DNA of 64,000 nt from Lewinellaceae bacterium (GTDB lineage: Bacteria; Bacteroidota; Bacteroidia; Chitinophagales; Saprospiraceae): positions 62,001 to 126,000 of the forward strand of contig JACJYH010000001.1 of assembly GCA_020636195.1 (NCBI GenBank). The letters are read 5' to 3'. Position 1 is the stretch's first letter. Every line of letters starts with the position of its first letter. The notes below the pieces were generated by a model that was given only the letters and a program-made list of their open reading frames with translations, was not told where the DNA came from and searched no databases. Positions 27,899 through 35,280 of this stretch are shown piece after piece. Position numbers and translations under genes: made by a program.

Positions 27899-28780
27899 TT
27901 ATCCTTTGTTTTTATTGACGACCGTAAAGACTCTGGATATATTGAAACCAAAATGAATGCCACCATCAGCCCAGCTATTGGTTGTTTCTGCTACGAATCC
28001 CTTTTCGATCATAGAAGTACTATTCGTAAAATGCAATTGGAAGACATGGCCACCCGTTTCAATATCAAAGCCAATTGATAAACTATTTTTAATATCTGAA
28101 GACACTTGATTTGGTAGTAAATAGATATATTCAGCATTGATAGCTACCCTATTTGATAATTTAAATCTACCGGCCGTACCCAATGCAAATACCATATTCT
28201 TCTCTCCTTCTGTCGTCACATAATTCCTTTGCACAACTGTAGGACTTAACTGTAGGCTCAATCGTTCTGAGAACTTCCTACCTAAGATCAACTGACCAGT
28301 ATAATACATACGGTCTGAAAATGGATGAGATACAGTTGATATTGGCCAAGTTTGAGTTTGTACTGCCGCAGTCAACAATAACGCAGCTGTTATCGGCATA
28401 TTTTTTGCTCCAGTACTCTGTCGTAAGAATTTATATTTTAAAAAACTATCGTATGTTTTTTGATAACTTCCCCTTCCAATGCCAACACTTAAAAGGTCTG
28501 AAATACCATAATCAAATCCAAGGTGCATAGTGGAATAATCCAACCCAAAAAGCTCACCTACTCCACCATCTATGGTTCCAAATCTATGGCTGATCTTGAA
28601 ATCCAAAACTCCTGCAGCCGTATTCTCCAGAGAGTGAAGGTTGATCACCCGATTGGTTTTGAAGCTTGCATAGGAATAAATAGTGGGTTCATCATTTCCC
28701 AATAGTGAGAGGAGGTCATCTTGACCATTTGTGGTACCTATTGTCAACATTAAAAGCAAAAAAAGATAAAGGTGTTTCAT
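27899..28780 (-). CDS. DUF5777-family beta-barrel protein
   Basis: A 293-residue exported protein with a signal peptide (LYLFLLLMLTIGTTNGQ). After it comes LGNDEPTIYSYASFKTNRVIN, typical of DUF5777 proteins, and then repeated amphipathic strands with alternating aromatic residues, ending in a strand (FNISRVFTVV) fitting an outer-membrane barrel. Function is unknown. It is the last gene of a cluster with a YceI protein and an OB-fold protein, an arrangement I associate with Bacteroidota, suggesting an envelope or redox-related role; that is inference. Confidence 0.85.
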   Translation of the reverse strand: MKHLYLFLLLMLTIGTTNGQDDLLSLLGNDEPTIYSYASFKTNRVINLHSLENTAAGVLDFKISHRFGTIDGGVGELFGLDYSTMHLGFDYGISDLLSVGIGRGSYQKTYDSFLKYKFLRQSTGAKNMPITAALLLTAAVQTQTWPISTVSHPFSDRMYYTGQLILGRKFSERLSLQLSPTVVQRNYVTTEGEKNMVFALGTAGRFKLSNRVAINAEYIYLLPNQVSSDIKNSLSIGFDIETGGHVFQLHFTNSTSMIEKGFVAETTNSWADGGIHFGFNISRVFTVVNKNKG

Positions 28781-28844
28781 ATTTTATAAGATGATTATTT
28801 ACATATCTCGATGACAACTGCGATACCACATGGTGAAAAAAGAA

Positions 28845-29396
28845 TCATTTCAGCGGTTGAAGATCGGCGTCAACCTGCACTTTGGTTTCTTTGGCCACTT
28901 TATCTTTTACAAGACTAGGGATATTAATATTGAAGTCGTCCAATACTACATTGAAAGCTGTTGTTGCCTTAATTTTGCCCTGTTGAACAACAAAATTTAC
29001 AGTGGTGGTCATTGGCTTAGTGGCACCATGCATCGTCATATCTCCGGAAACTTTGATGGAATATTTGCCATCTTTTGTAAGTTGCGAAGCACTTTTCGGG
29101 TCCATTGTTCCCTTAAACATTGCTTTAGGAAATTTGGCTGATTCCATATAGTTTTCATTAAAATGCTCTTGCATCAAAGCCCTATCAAATTGAAAACCAT
29201 TTACCAAAACAGCAGATTCTATTTTACCTGTGGTAATGTCTAGTACAACAGTACCTGATTTATTGACTGCATCAATTTTTTCAAGAGGTGTACCTGCTGC
29301 AAATGAAAGCTGGGCATTCTTTGAAAAGAACTTTTGAGCAAAAGTTGATTGACCTAAACTGAGGAATAAAAAACTAAAAATAACAAATGATCTCAT
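28845..29396 (-). CDS. YceI-like periplasmic lipid-binding protein
   Basis: A 183-residue exported protein with a signal peptide ending at STFAQ. YceI proteins are small lipocalin-like barrels that bind isoprenoid lipids such as quinones in the periplasm. The body shows the family's pattern: AQLSFAAGTP near the N-terminus, the central FPKAMFKGTM and the strand DMTMHGATKPM, followed by TTAFNVVLDDFNINIP. It lies between the OB-fold gene (60 bp upstream) and DUF5777 (64 bp downstream) on the same strand. The ligand is not known. Confidence 0.9.
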   Translation of the reverse strand: MRSFVIFSFLFLSLGQSTFAQKFFSKNAQLSFAAGTPLEKIDAVNKSGTVVLDITTGKIESAVLVNGFQFDRALMQEHFNENYMESAKFPKAMFKGTMDPKSASQLTKDGKYSIKVSGDMTMHGATKPMTTTVNFVVQQGKIKATTAFNVVLDDFNINIPSLVKDKVAKETKVQVDADLQPLK

Positions 29397-29456
29397 GATT
29401 TTATATTTTATAAACCGAATAACGGAAAAGCCATTAGAAAACTACCAAAAGAAAAG

Positions 29457-29870
29457 TTAAATTTTCTCAATTGAACATCTTACCAAAACAACATCCATAA
29501 GTTTGCCAGAACAGAAACCTTTGACTTTCACTTTTTGGCCTGTATTGAGTCCATTTGTAGCATCCATAGCTTCAAACTCACATGTCACACCTCCCATAGG
29601 ATCTCCCGTTTCCAAACCGAAACTAGAACCAGCTTGAAGTGTATTTATTACTGAGATATCACCTTCAACTTCTATGACCTTATTTAAGTATTTTGCATTT
29701 GCAGCATCTTCATTTTCACTATATTCTTGAAATAACTGTGCCGCAGACAACTGAAAATCTGCATTCATTGCGTTAACCTCAGTATGTGGTTTTGTGTACA
29801 TTTTATAGGCGATAAATCCACCGACTACGGCCAAGGCCAATATCACCCAAATGATTCTCTTTAGTGTCAT
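29457..29870 (-). CDS. Membrane-anchored tRNA_anti-like OB-fold protein
   Basis: A 137-residue protein with one N-terminal membrane segment (IIWVILALAVVGGFIAYKMY) and a periplasmic OB-fold domain. The strands KVIEVEGDISVI, GVTCEF and QKVKVKGFCSG, closing with VVLVRCSIEK, follow the tRNA_anti-like family pattern. Despite the family name there is no reason to expect tRNA binding outside the cytoplasm. First gene of the cluster with YceI and DUF5777. Confidence 0.82.
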   Translation of the reverse strand: MTLKRIIWVILALAVVGGFIAYKMYTKPHTEVNAMNADFQLSAAQLFQEYSENEDAANAKYLNKVIEVEGDISVINTLQAGSSFGLETGDPMGGVTCEFEAMDATNGLNTGQKVKVKGFCSGKLMDVVLVRCSIEKI

Positions 29871-30001
29871 AATATTATACTGTGCTTAAAAAACAATTAA
29901 CTAGATAAACGTTAAGGAATAATAATGGTTTTCCTAGAAAAGTCAAACCAGCGTAAAAAAATGTGCTTCAGTTATAAATGGTTAATCGTCAAAAGAATAA
30001 A

Positions 30002-30035
30002 AAAACCACCTACAAAAAAATCTGAAGGTGGTTTT
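30002..30035 (-). terminator. Intrinsic terminator of the DUF1573 gene
   Basis: AAAACCACCT (30002-30011) and AGGTGGTTTT (30026-30035) form a 10-bp stem. Read on the minus strand it is followed by a long T-run (the A-tract at 29996-30005). It lies 23 bp after the stop of the DUF1573 gene. Confidence 0.85.
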
Positions 30036-30057
30036 AATTAATTGACTAATTGTTTAT

Positions 30058-30618
30058 TTATTTTGTTGCAGCGGCTGGAGCAGCTGGAGCAGCCTTTCCA
30101 ACAACTTTACCTTTGATGTTCAAGTATGTCTCCATAGGATCAGTATTGGCTGTGATAGTAACTCTCTTGGTATCCATTTTGCCTTCTGGAGAACCTTTTC
30201 CTTTTGAATCATAAATCACTTTGATTTCGCCTGATGCACCTGGAGCAATTGCTTCTTTTGGATACTCTGGAACAGTACATCCGCAGCTTCCCTTAGCGTT
30301 GCTGATGATCAATGGCTCAGAACCAGTATTTTTAAATTTGAAAACGTGTGTCATCTTCTCACCATCGTTGATGGTACCCCAATCAAATGTGTCTTCTTCA
30401 AAAGCGACAGTAGTTTTTGGTCCAGTTGGTGCAGCAGCTACTGGAGCTGTGCTATTTGGATCAACACCATTAGCTTGAGCATTTTGAACAGCACCTTCTG
30501 CAGAAGCTACTTGAGCATTTGCTGCATCAGTGGTTGCTGTTGTTTCCTTATCCTTACAAGAAACCACAGCTAGTGAAAGTACTAAAGCAAATAAGCTAAA
30601 AATTTTGAAATTTCTCAT
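30058..30618 (-). CDS. DUF1573 lipoprotein
   Basis: A 186-residue exported lipoprotein: signal peptide with lipobox AVVSC giving an N-terminal cysteine at 21. An Ala/Thr-rich linker (25-70) leads to an ASH/MSP-like Ig domain with the DUF1573 features FDWGTINDGEKMTHVFKFKN, GSCGCTVPEYP and VTITANTDP. DUF1573 proteins are widespread in Bacteroidota and of unknown exact role. It stands alone with a promoter at 30688-30718 and a terminator at 30002-30035. Confidence 0.93.
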   Translation of the reverse strand: MRNFKIFSLFALVLSLAVVSCKDKETTATTDAANAQVASAEGAVQNAQANGVDPNSTAPVAAAPTGPKTTVAFEEDTFDWGTINDGEKMTHVFKFKNTGSEPLIISNAKGSCGCTVPEYPKEAIAPGASGEIKVIYDSKGKGSPEGKMDTKRVTITANTDPMETYLNIKGKVVGKAAPAAPAAATK

Positions 30619-30687
30619 TATTTTTTTGATTTTAAGAATGTAACTAAATATTTTAAATTAAAAGGAATATTTTCCTGATTTTGAATA

Positions 30688-30718
30688 CAAAAGTATGTCC
30701 AACAACACAATTAATCAA
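30688..30718 (-). promoter_or_regulatory. Bacteroidota-type promoter for the DUF1573 gene
   Basis: On the minus strand TTG (30716-30718) is followed after 20 bp by TACTTTTG (30688-30695), matching TTG-N18..20-TAnnTTTG. The leader to the ATG would be about 60 nt. Confidence 0.6.
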
Positions 30719-30836
30719 ACCGAGTTTCCAAAGACGGAGTTCGATTAACATCTATTTAACAAGATAATTGGTTGCTTAACAATTTTAACTTTTCCTTAAG
30801 TGCCATATTAATTGAGAAGATTATAAAAATAAAATT

Positions 30837-30865
30837 TTGGAATACATTTCAATATTCTATATTTG
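30837..30865 (+). promoter_or_regulatory. Bacteroidota-type promoter for the ATP-grasp gene
   Basis: TTG (30837-30839, in TTTTG) is followed after 18 bp by TATATTTG (30858-30865). The ATG lies 25 bp further on, so the leader is very short. Confidence 0.65.
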
Positions 30866-30890
30866 GACTTTCATATAAAAAAGTGATATT

Positions 30891-32108
30891 ATGTCTGATA
30901 GAATCATCAATATATTGTGCATTTCAAGGTACTTCAAGGGAAATGATTTTCTAAGATCTATAAAGAATTCCGGACATCGCGCTTATTTACTGACATCAAA
31001 AAAATTGGAAAATAGTGAATGGGCTTGGGATAGTATCGAGGAAGTTTTTTACATCGTTGAAGACGAACATGGCAAGTGGAACCACGACCATTTAATCGGT
31101 GGATTGGCCTACAAAATGAGATCAATGAAATTCGACGTTTTCGTCGCATTAGATGATTTTGATGTAGAACATGTGGCATTCTTGAGAGAATATTTTAGAG
31201 TGTCAGGTATGGGTGAAACTACAGCGAGATATTTTAGAGATAAACTAGCCATGCGTATAAAAGCGCATAACTCAGGAGTTCCGGTTCCACATTTTATTGA
31301 TCTCTTTCACGATGCAGATATTGAAAAATTCGTTGCAACAACTCCGCCACCATGGCTTATTAAACCGAGAATGCAAGCATCAGCGACCGGAATTAAAAAA
31401 ATTCATTCTCACGAACAATTATGGAGTGAATTACAAGCATTGGATGGGGAGCGGCATGAATATCTTCTTGAAAGGTTTGCCCCTGGAGCAGTATATCATG
31501 TAGATAGTCTCACATATCATGGAAAGGTGATTTTCACGCAAGTAAGTAAATATTTGGACACGCCGTTTGAAGTCGCTCATGGAGGTGGTATTTTTCGGTC
31601 TATCACTTTAGAAAAAGATGATCCGGACTTTAAGGCTCTCAGTCATTTAAATGCTGATGTCATGAAGGCTTTTGGAATGCAATACAGTGCTTCACATACA
31701 GAATTTATCAAAGACAACGAATCCGGAGCATATTATTTTTTAGAAACAGCATCTAGAGTTGGAGGTGCGCATTTAGCAGAAATGGTAGAAGCTGCATCAG
31801 GTATAAATCTTTGGGCAGAATGGGCAAGGTTAGAGATAGCGATGTGCCTTGGAGAAAATTATAAACTTCCTAAAACAAGAAGTGACAATGCCGGAATCAT
31901 CGTTTCTCTTTCTAAATACGAACATCCGGACGTTTCGACATTTGATGATGAAGAGATTGTCTGGAAACTCAAAAAACCTCATCATGTTGGCATTATCATT
32001 AGATCCAAGGATAGAAATACCATTCTTAAGTTATTAGATGCCTATGCTGAGCGCATCAAAAACGAATATCACGCATCACTACCGTCTCCAAATAGACCTC
32101 ATAGTTAG
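30891..32108 (+). CDS. ATP-grasp domain enzyme
   Basis: A 405-residue cytoplasmic ATP-dependent ligase-type enzyme. The N-terminal pre-ATP-grasp domain (1-115) begins INILCISRYF. The ATP-binding part includes PWLIKPRMQASATGIKKI (phosphate-binding loop after the P-W-L-I-K-P lysine), EYLLERFAPGAVYHVDS, and the metal-binding YYFLETASRVGGAH, where glutamate and asparagine-like ligands normally sit (here E and S). It resembles carbamoyl-phosphate synthase- or biotin carboxylase-like ATP-grasp proteins used in peptide or amide bond formation. The substrate is not predictable. First of a co-directional run to 37985, and only 7 bp before the PolX-like gene, suggesting an operon. Confidence 0.85.
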   Translation: MSDRIINILCISRYFKGNDFLRSIKNSGHRAYLLTSKKLENSEWAWDSIEEVFYIVEDEHGKWNHDHLIGGLAYKMRSMKFDVFVALDDFDVEHVAFLREYFRVSGMGETTARYFRDKLAMRIKAHNSGVPVPHFIDLFHDADIEKFVATTPPPWLIKPRMQASATGIKKIHSHEQLWSELQALDGERHEYLLERFAPGAVYHVDSLTYHGKVIFTQVSKYLDTPFEVAHGGGIFRSITLEKDDPDFKALSHLNADVMKAFGMQYSASHTEFIKDNESGAYYFLETASRVGGAHLAEMVEAASGINLWAEWARLEIAMCLGENYKLPKTRSDNAGIIVSLSKYEHPDVSTFDDEEIVWKLKKPHHVGIIIRSKDRNTILKLLDAYAERIKNEYHASLPSPNRPHS

Positions 32109-32115
32109 ACAATCA

Positions 32116-33747
32116 ATGTCCAATAAAGAAATAGCTGACCAATTTGAGCTGATGGCAAAATTGCTCGAATTGCACGAAGAGAATACCTTCAGGTCAAAAA
32201 ATTATTCTCTAGCATATCTGAGCTTGAAAAAAGTGGCTATTCCGTTTTCTGATATGGATGTAAATTTATTGGCTGCATTACCACATGTTGGAGTGCAAAA
32301 TGCCAAGAAAGCAATTTCAGCAGCTCAGGTTGGTGTTTTAGAAGGCCTTCAAAGCTTATTAGATAAAACACCGGAAGGGATATTGGACATACTAAAAATA
32401 AAAGGGTTAGGCCCAAAGAAAGTTGGACAAATATGGCGAGAACTCAACATCACAAATTTGGGACAGTTGCGTTACGCATGTGAAGAAAATAGGCTAGTTA
32501 GTTTAAACGGTTTTGGTATAAGAATTCAGAACGATGTCAAAGAAAAAATTGACTTCATTTGGGCCAATAAGGGGAAATTTTTATACCATCAGGCAGTGAC
32601 ATTAGCACATCAACTGTTGGAACAGTTAGAAGCAAATTTGCCAAATTTTAAATGGTTATTGACAGGTGAAATTAGAAGGTGTGTCACAGAAATTTCAAGT
32701 ATTCAGATACTCACCACCTGTAATGAAGTCATAGATGCAGCGGAGACTATTGATCAACTGATATTTGAAAATAACAGCTTTTCCTATCGACATTTTCCTG
32801 TAGAATTTATTGTAACTTCTGATGCACAACTTGCCATAACTTTATTTAAAAGTACTGGAAGTTCACTATTTTTGGACACTATCGATATTCCTGAAAAGAG
32901 TTTTGCAACAGAAGCAGATATTTTTACATCATTGGGCTTGCATTTCGTTCCCCCCGAAGCTCGGGATCAGGTGAACGCAAGCAAATATTTTGATTTAAAC
33001 CTTCCTACACCGCAGCTGATCAACGACAAGGATATCAAAGGCATTGTACATTGCCATTCTACCTATTCTGATGGATTGGATCCCCTAAAGAATATGGCTG
33101 AATACATCTCTTCATGCGGATATAAGTACATGGTGATTACAGATCATAGCAAATCAGCTACTTATGCCAATGGACTTACCGAAGAACGAGTTTTTGAACA
33201 ATGGGCTGAAATAGAGCAACTTAATGAAGAACATGGTGATCATTTTACTATTTTTAAAGGTATTGAGAGTGATATTTTGTCCGATGGGTCTTTGGATTAT
33301 ACGGATGAAATACTCAAAAGATTTGATGTAGTCATAGCATCTATCCATTCAGGTATGGATATGAACATTGAAAAAGCAACAACAAGAATCATTAAAGCTA
33401 TCGAAAATCCACACACGCGCATCTTGGGTCATCCTACAGGAAGGTTGCTCCTAAGCCGGGCAGGTTATCCTGTGCATATGTCAAAAATTATCGATGCTTG
33501 TGCCGTAAATAATGTTGTGATAGAGCTCAACTGCAATCCACAGAGATTGGATATTGATTGGTCATTTATCCAAGAATGTATCCAAAAAAATGTGCTCATT
33601 GCATTGAATCCTGATGCCCATTCCAAAGAAGCAATTTCTAACGTTCAATATGGTGTAATAGCGGCTCGCAAAGGTCTTCTTTCTGCCCATCAGTGCCTCA
33701 ATAATTTCTCAACTTTAGAATTCAGAAACTGGATACAAAGTCGATAA
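32116..33747 (+). CDS. PolX-family PHP nuclease with degenerate polymerase domain
   Basis: A 543-residue protein from ATG 32116 (MSNKEIADQFELM), the start that matches PolX N-termini; the longer frame from 32038 overlaps the upstream gene. Helix-hairpin-helix motifs lie at about 60-130 (LPHVGVQNAKK, KGLGPKKVG). In the polymerase palm the motif GEIRRCVTEISSIQIL replaces GSxRRG..GDxD: the two metal-binding aspartates are S195 and Q197, and the third is E230. The C-terminal PHP domain is intact (VHCHSTYSDG, ITDHS, GIESDIL, SIHSG, GHPTGRLL, NPDAHS), so a metal-dependent 3'-5' exonuclease or AP-site activity is likely while DNA synthesis is not. Cytoplasmic, presumably base-excision repair. Confidence 0.88.
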   Translation: MSNKEIADQFELMAKLLELHEENTFRSKNYSLAYLSLKKVAIPFSDMDVNLLAALPHVGVQNAKKAISAAQVGVLEGLQSLLDKTPEGILDILKIKGLGPKKVGQIWRELNITNLGQLRYACEENRLVSLNGFGIRIQNDVKEKIDFIWANKGKFLYHQAVTLAHQLLEQLEANLPNFKWLLTGEIRRCVTEISSIQILTTCNEVIDAAETIDQLIFENNSFSYRHFPVEFIVTSDAQLAITLFKSTGSSLFLDTIDIPEKSFATEADIFTSLGLHFVPPEARDQVNASKYFDLNLPTPQLINDKDIKGIVHCHSTYSDGLDPLKNMAEYISSCGYKYMVITDHSKSATYANGLTEERVFEQWAEIEQLNEEHGDHFTIFKGIESDILSDGSLDYTDEILKRFDVVIASIHSGMDMNIEKATTRIIKAIENPHTRILGHPTGRLLLSRAGYPVHMSKIIDACAVNNVVIELNCNPQRLDIDWSFIQECIQKNVLIALNPDAHSKEAISNVQYGVIAARKGLLSAHQCLNNFSTLEFRNWIQSR

Positions 33748-33798
33748 TCTTCCTTCCAATTCATCTATCGATCAATTCTATATCTGAACTATCAGTTG

Positions 33799-33806
33799 TA
33801 TATTTG
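33799..33806 (+). promoter_or_regulatory. -7 element TATATTTG before the membrane-protein gene
   Basis: TATATTTG matches TAnnTTTG exactly and lies 16 bp before the ATG at 33823. A -33 TTG is not seen at the usual spacing. It decides against the frame's upstream start at 33796. Confidence 0.5.
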
Positions 33807-33822
33807 CAGCTTTAGGAAAGAT

Positions 33823-35280
33823 ATGCACAAATCATATTCAAAAACAAACATCATATTTTACATTGCTTTGGGTGTAATTATCTTCATGCTCATACTCAAA
33901 AAAGCCATCGCTATTCCTATCACTCATGATGAAGTCAACACCATAGCTACCAGCCATACTTCTTTCTATGATATTATAACATACAAGGATCCCGTCCCGA
34001 ATAACCATATTTTTAACACTTTACTGATTAAAATTAACCAAATCATTTTTGGCAATAGTTTAATCGCAGCAAGACTCCACAATGTATTATTTTTCATTCC
34101 ATTCTATATATTTACTGTATTGCTTTCATCCTTAGCCTTTCGAGATAGCTGGATACGGGCTGGTTTTACATTGACAGTTATTTTACAACCATATCTTTTA
34201 GACTTTTTTTCGGTGACAAGAGGCTATGGATTGAGCTTGGCATTTTTAATGGTAAGTTTATATTATGTTGTGATGTATGAGCGTAAAAAATCTATGAAAT
34301 TATTGGTATTGGCAGAAATTTCAGGTGTCTTAGGAGTGTATGCCAATCTCACACTACTCAATTATTTTATCCCAATACAAGCACTTATATTTTACTTGAA
34401 CCTATCCACATTTTATACTTCCCAAAGACAGACATTTTGGAAAACAATCTTGATACAGTTAGTTTCAATTCTAGTATTGGGACTGTTGATGATATTTCCA
34501 ATTTTGAAAATGACTTCAACAGACCAATTTGTATATTGGGGATCAACCGGCTTTTTCAGTGATACAGTTGTAGCACTAGTCTCATCGCTAAAATATACTG
34601 CAACATATTTTAATTGGACAAAGCAAACAAATGCATTGTTGGTAGTAGGTATTATTATAATCACAATTTCCTTAGGAATAGGAATCGGTTTGTATCACCA
34701 GCACCGACAAAAATCAATACTATATTTAAGCGTGACTACCCTCTTTTTAGTTTTAGTATATAACGCTTTGCAGTTTTACATTTTAAAAATTCCATTCCTC
34801 AATGCGCGCACATCATTGTTTTTTGTGCCTATCTCAATGCTACCATTTTTTGCAAGTATAGATGTGATACAAATCTATTTAAAAAAGGTGGGAACATGGA
34901 TGACTTTCCTATTGATTGTCTTCATCACCCATCATTTCATCATCACCTTTCAAGAAAAAAATGTATTTGAATGGTGGTTTGACGAAAATACATTTGAAGT
35001 GTTGGATGATGTACAAAAAGATGCTACTGCATCACAAATCACTACACCGATCATGATAGACTGTTCTTGGTTATTTCAGCCTTCATTGAGTTACCATGGT
35101 GATCAATGTTGTAAATCTACCATCCAAATAGTTCCATACCACAAAGATCCTAATGCCAATAGTGATGCCATATATTATTATGCCACTTCTGATGAGGCTC
35201 CTTCATTGGATTCTTCCTATCATAAAATAAAGGAATATGGTTGGGGGTCGAGAATTTTGTTTAAGAAAAATGGAAAATAG
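33823..35280 (+). CDS. Polytopic membrane protein, GT39/PMT-like glycosyltransferase
   Basis: A 485-residue integral membrane protein with about 10-11 hydrophobic helices and a hydrophilic C-terminal 110 residues. The first extracytoplasmic loop has IPITHDEVNTIATSH, where the acidic pair after the first helix resembles the catalytic D/E of GT-C enzymes that use polyprenyl-phosphate sugars. Further likeness is the RGYGLSLAFL helix. The C-terminal part contains Cys residues (DQCCKS) and is probably periplasmic. Target unknown. The start at 33823 follows a -7 element; its end touches the next gene. Confidence 0.72.
   Translation: MHKSYSKTNIIFYIALGVIIFMLILKKAIAIPITHDEVNTIATSHTSFYDIITYKDPVPNNHIFNTLLIKINQIIFGNSLIAARLHNVLFFIPFYIFTVLLSSLAFRDSWIRAGFTLTVILQPYLLDFFSVTRGYGLSLAFLMVSLYYVVMYERKKSMKLLVLAEISGVLGVYANLTLLNYFIPIQALIFYLNLSTFYTSQRQTFWKTILIQLVSILVLGLLMIFPILKMTSTDQFVYWGSTGFFSDTVVALVSSLKYTATYFNWTKQTNALLVVGIIIITISLGIGIGLYHQHRQKSILYLSVTTLFLVLVYNALQFYILKIPFLNARTSLFFVPISMLPFFASIDVIQIYLKKVGTWMTFLLIVFITHHFIITFQEKNVFEWWFDENTFEVLDDVQKDATASQITTPIMIDCSWLFQPSLSYHGDQCCKSTIQIVPYHKDPNANSDAIYYYATSDEAPSLDSSYHKIKEYGWGSRILFKKNGK

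Noticed and set aside
32038..32115. Upstream extension of the PolX-like gene
   Set aside because: The extra 26 residues overlap the ATP-grasp gene and do not resemble PolX; the ATG at 32116 gives the family N-terminus.
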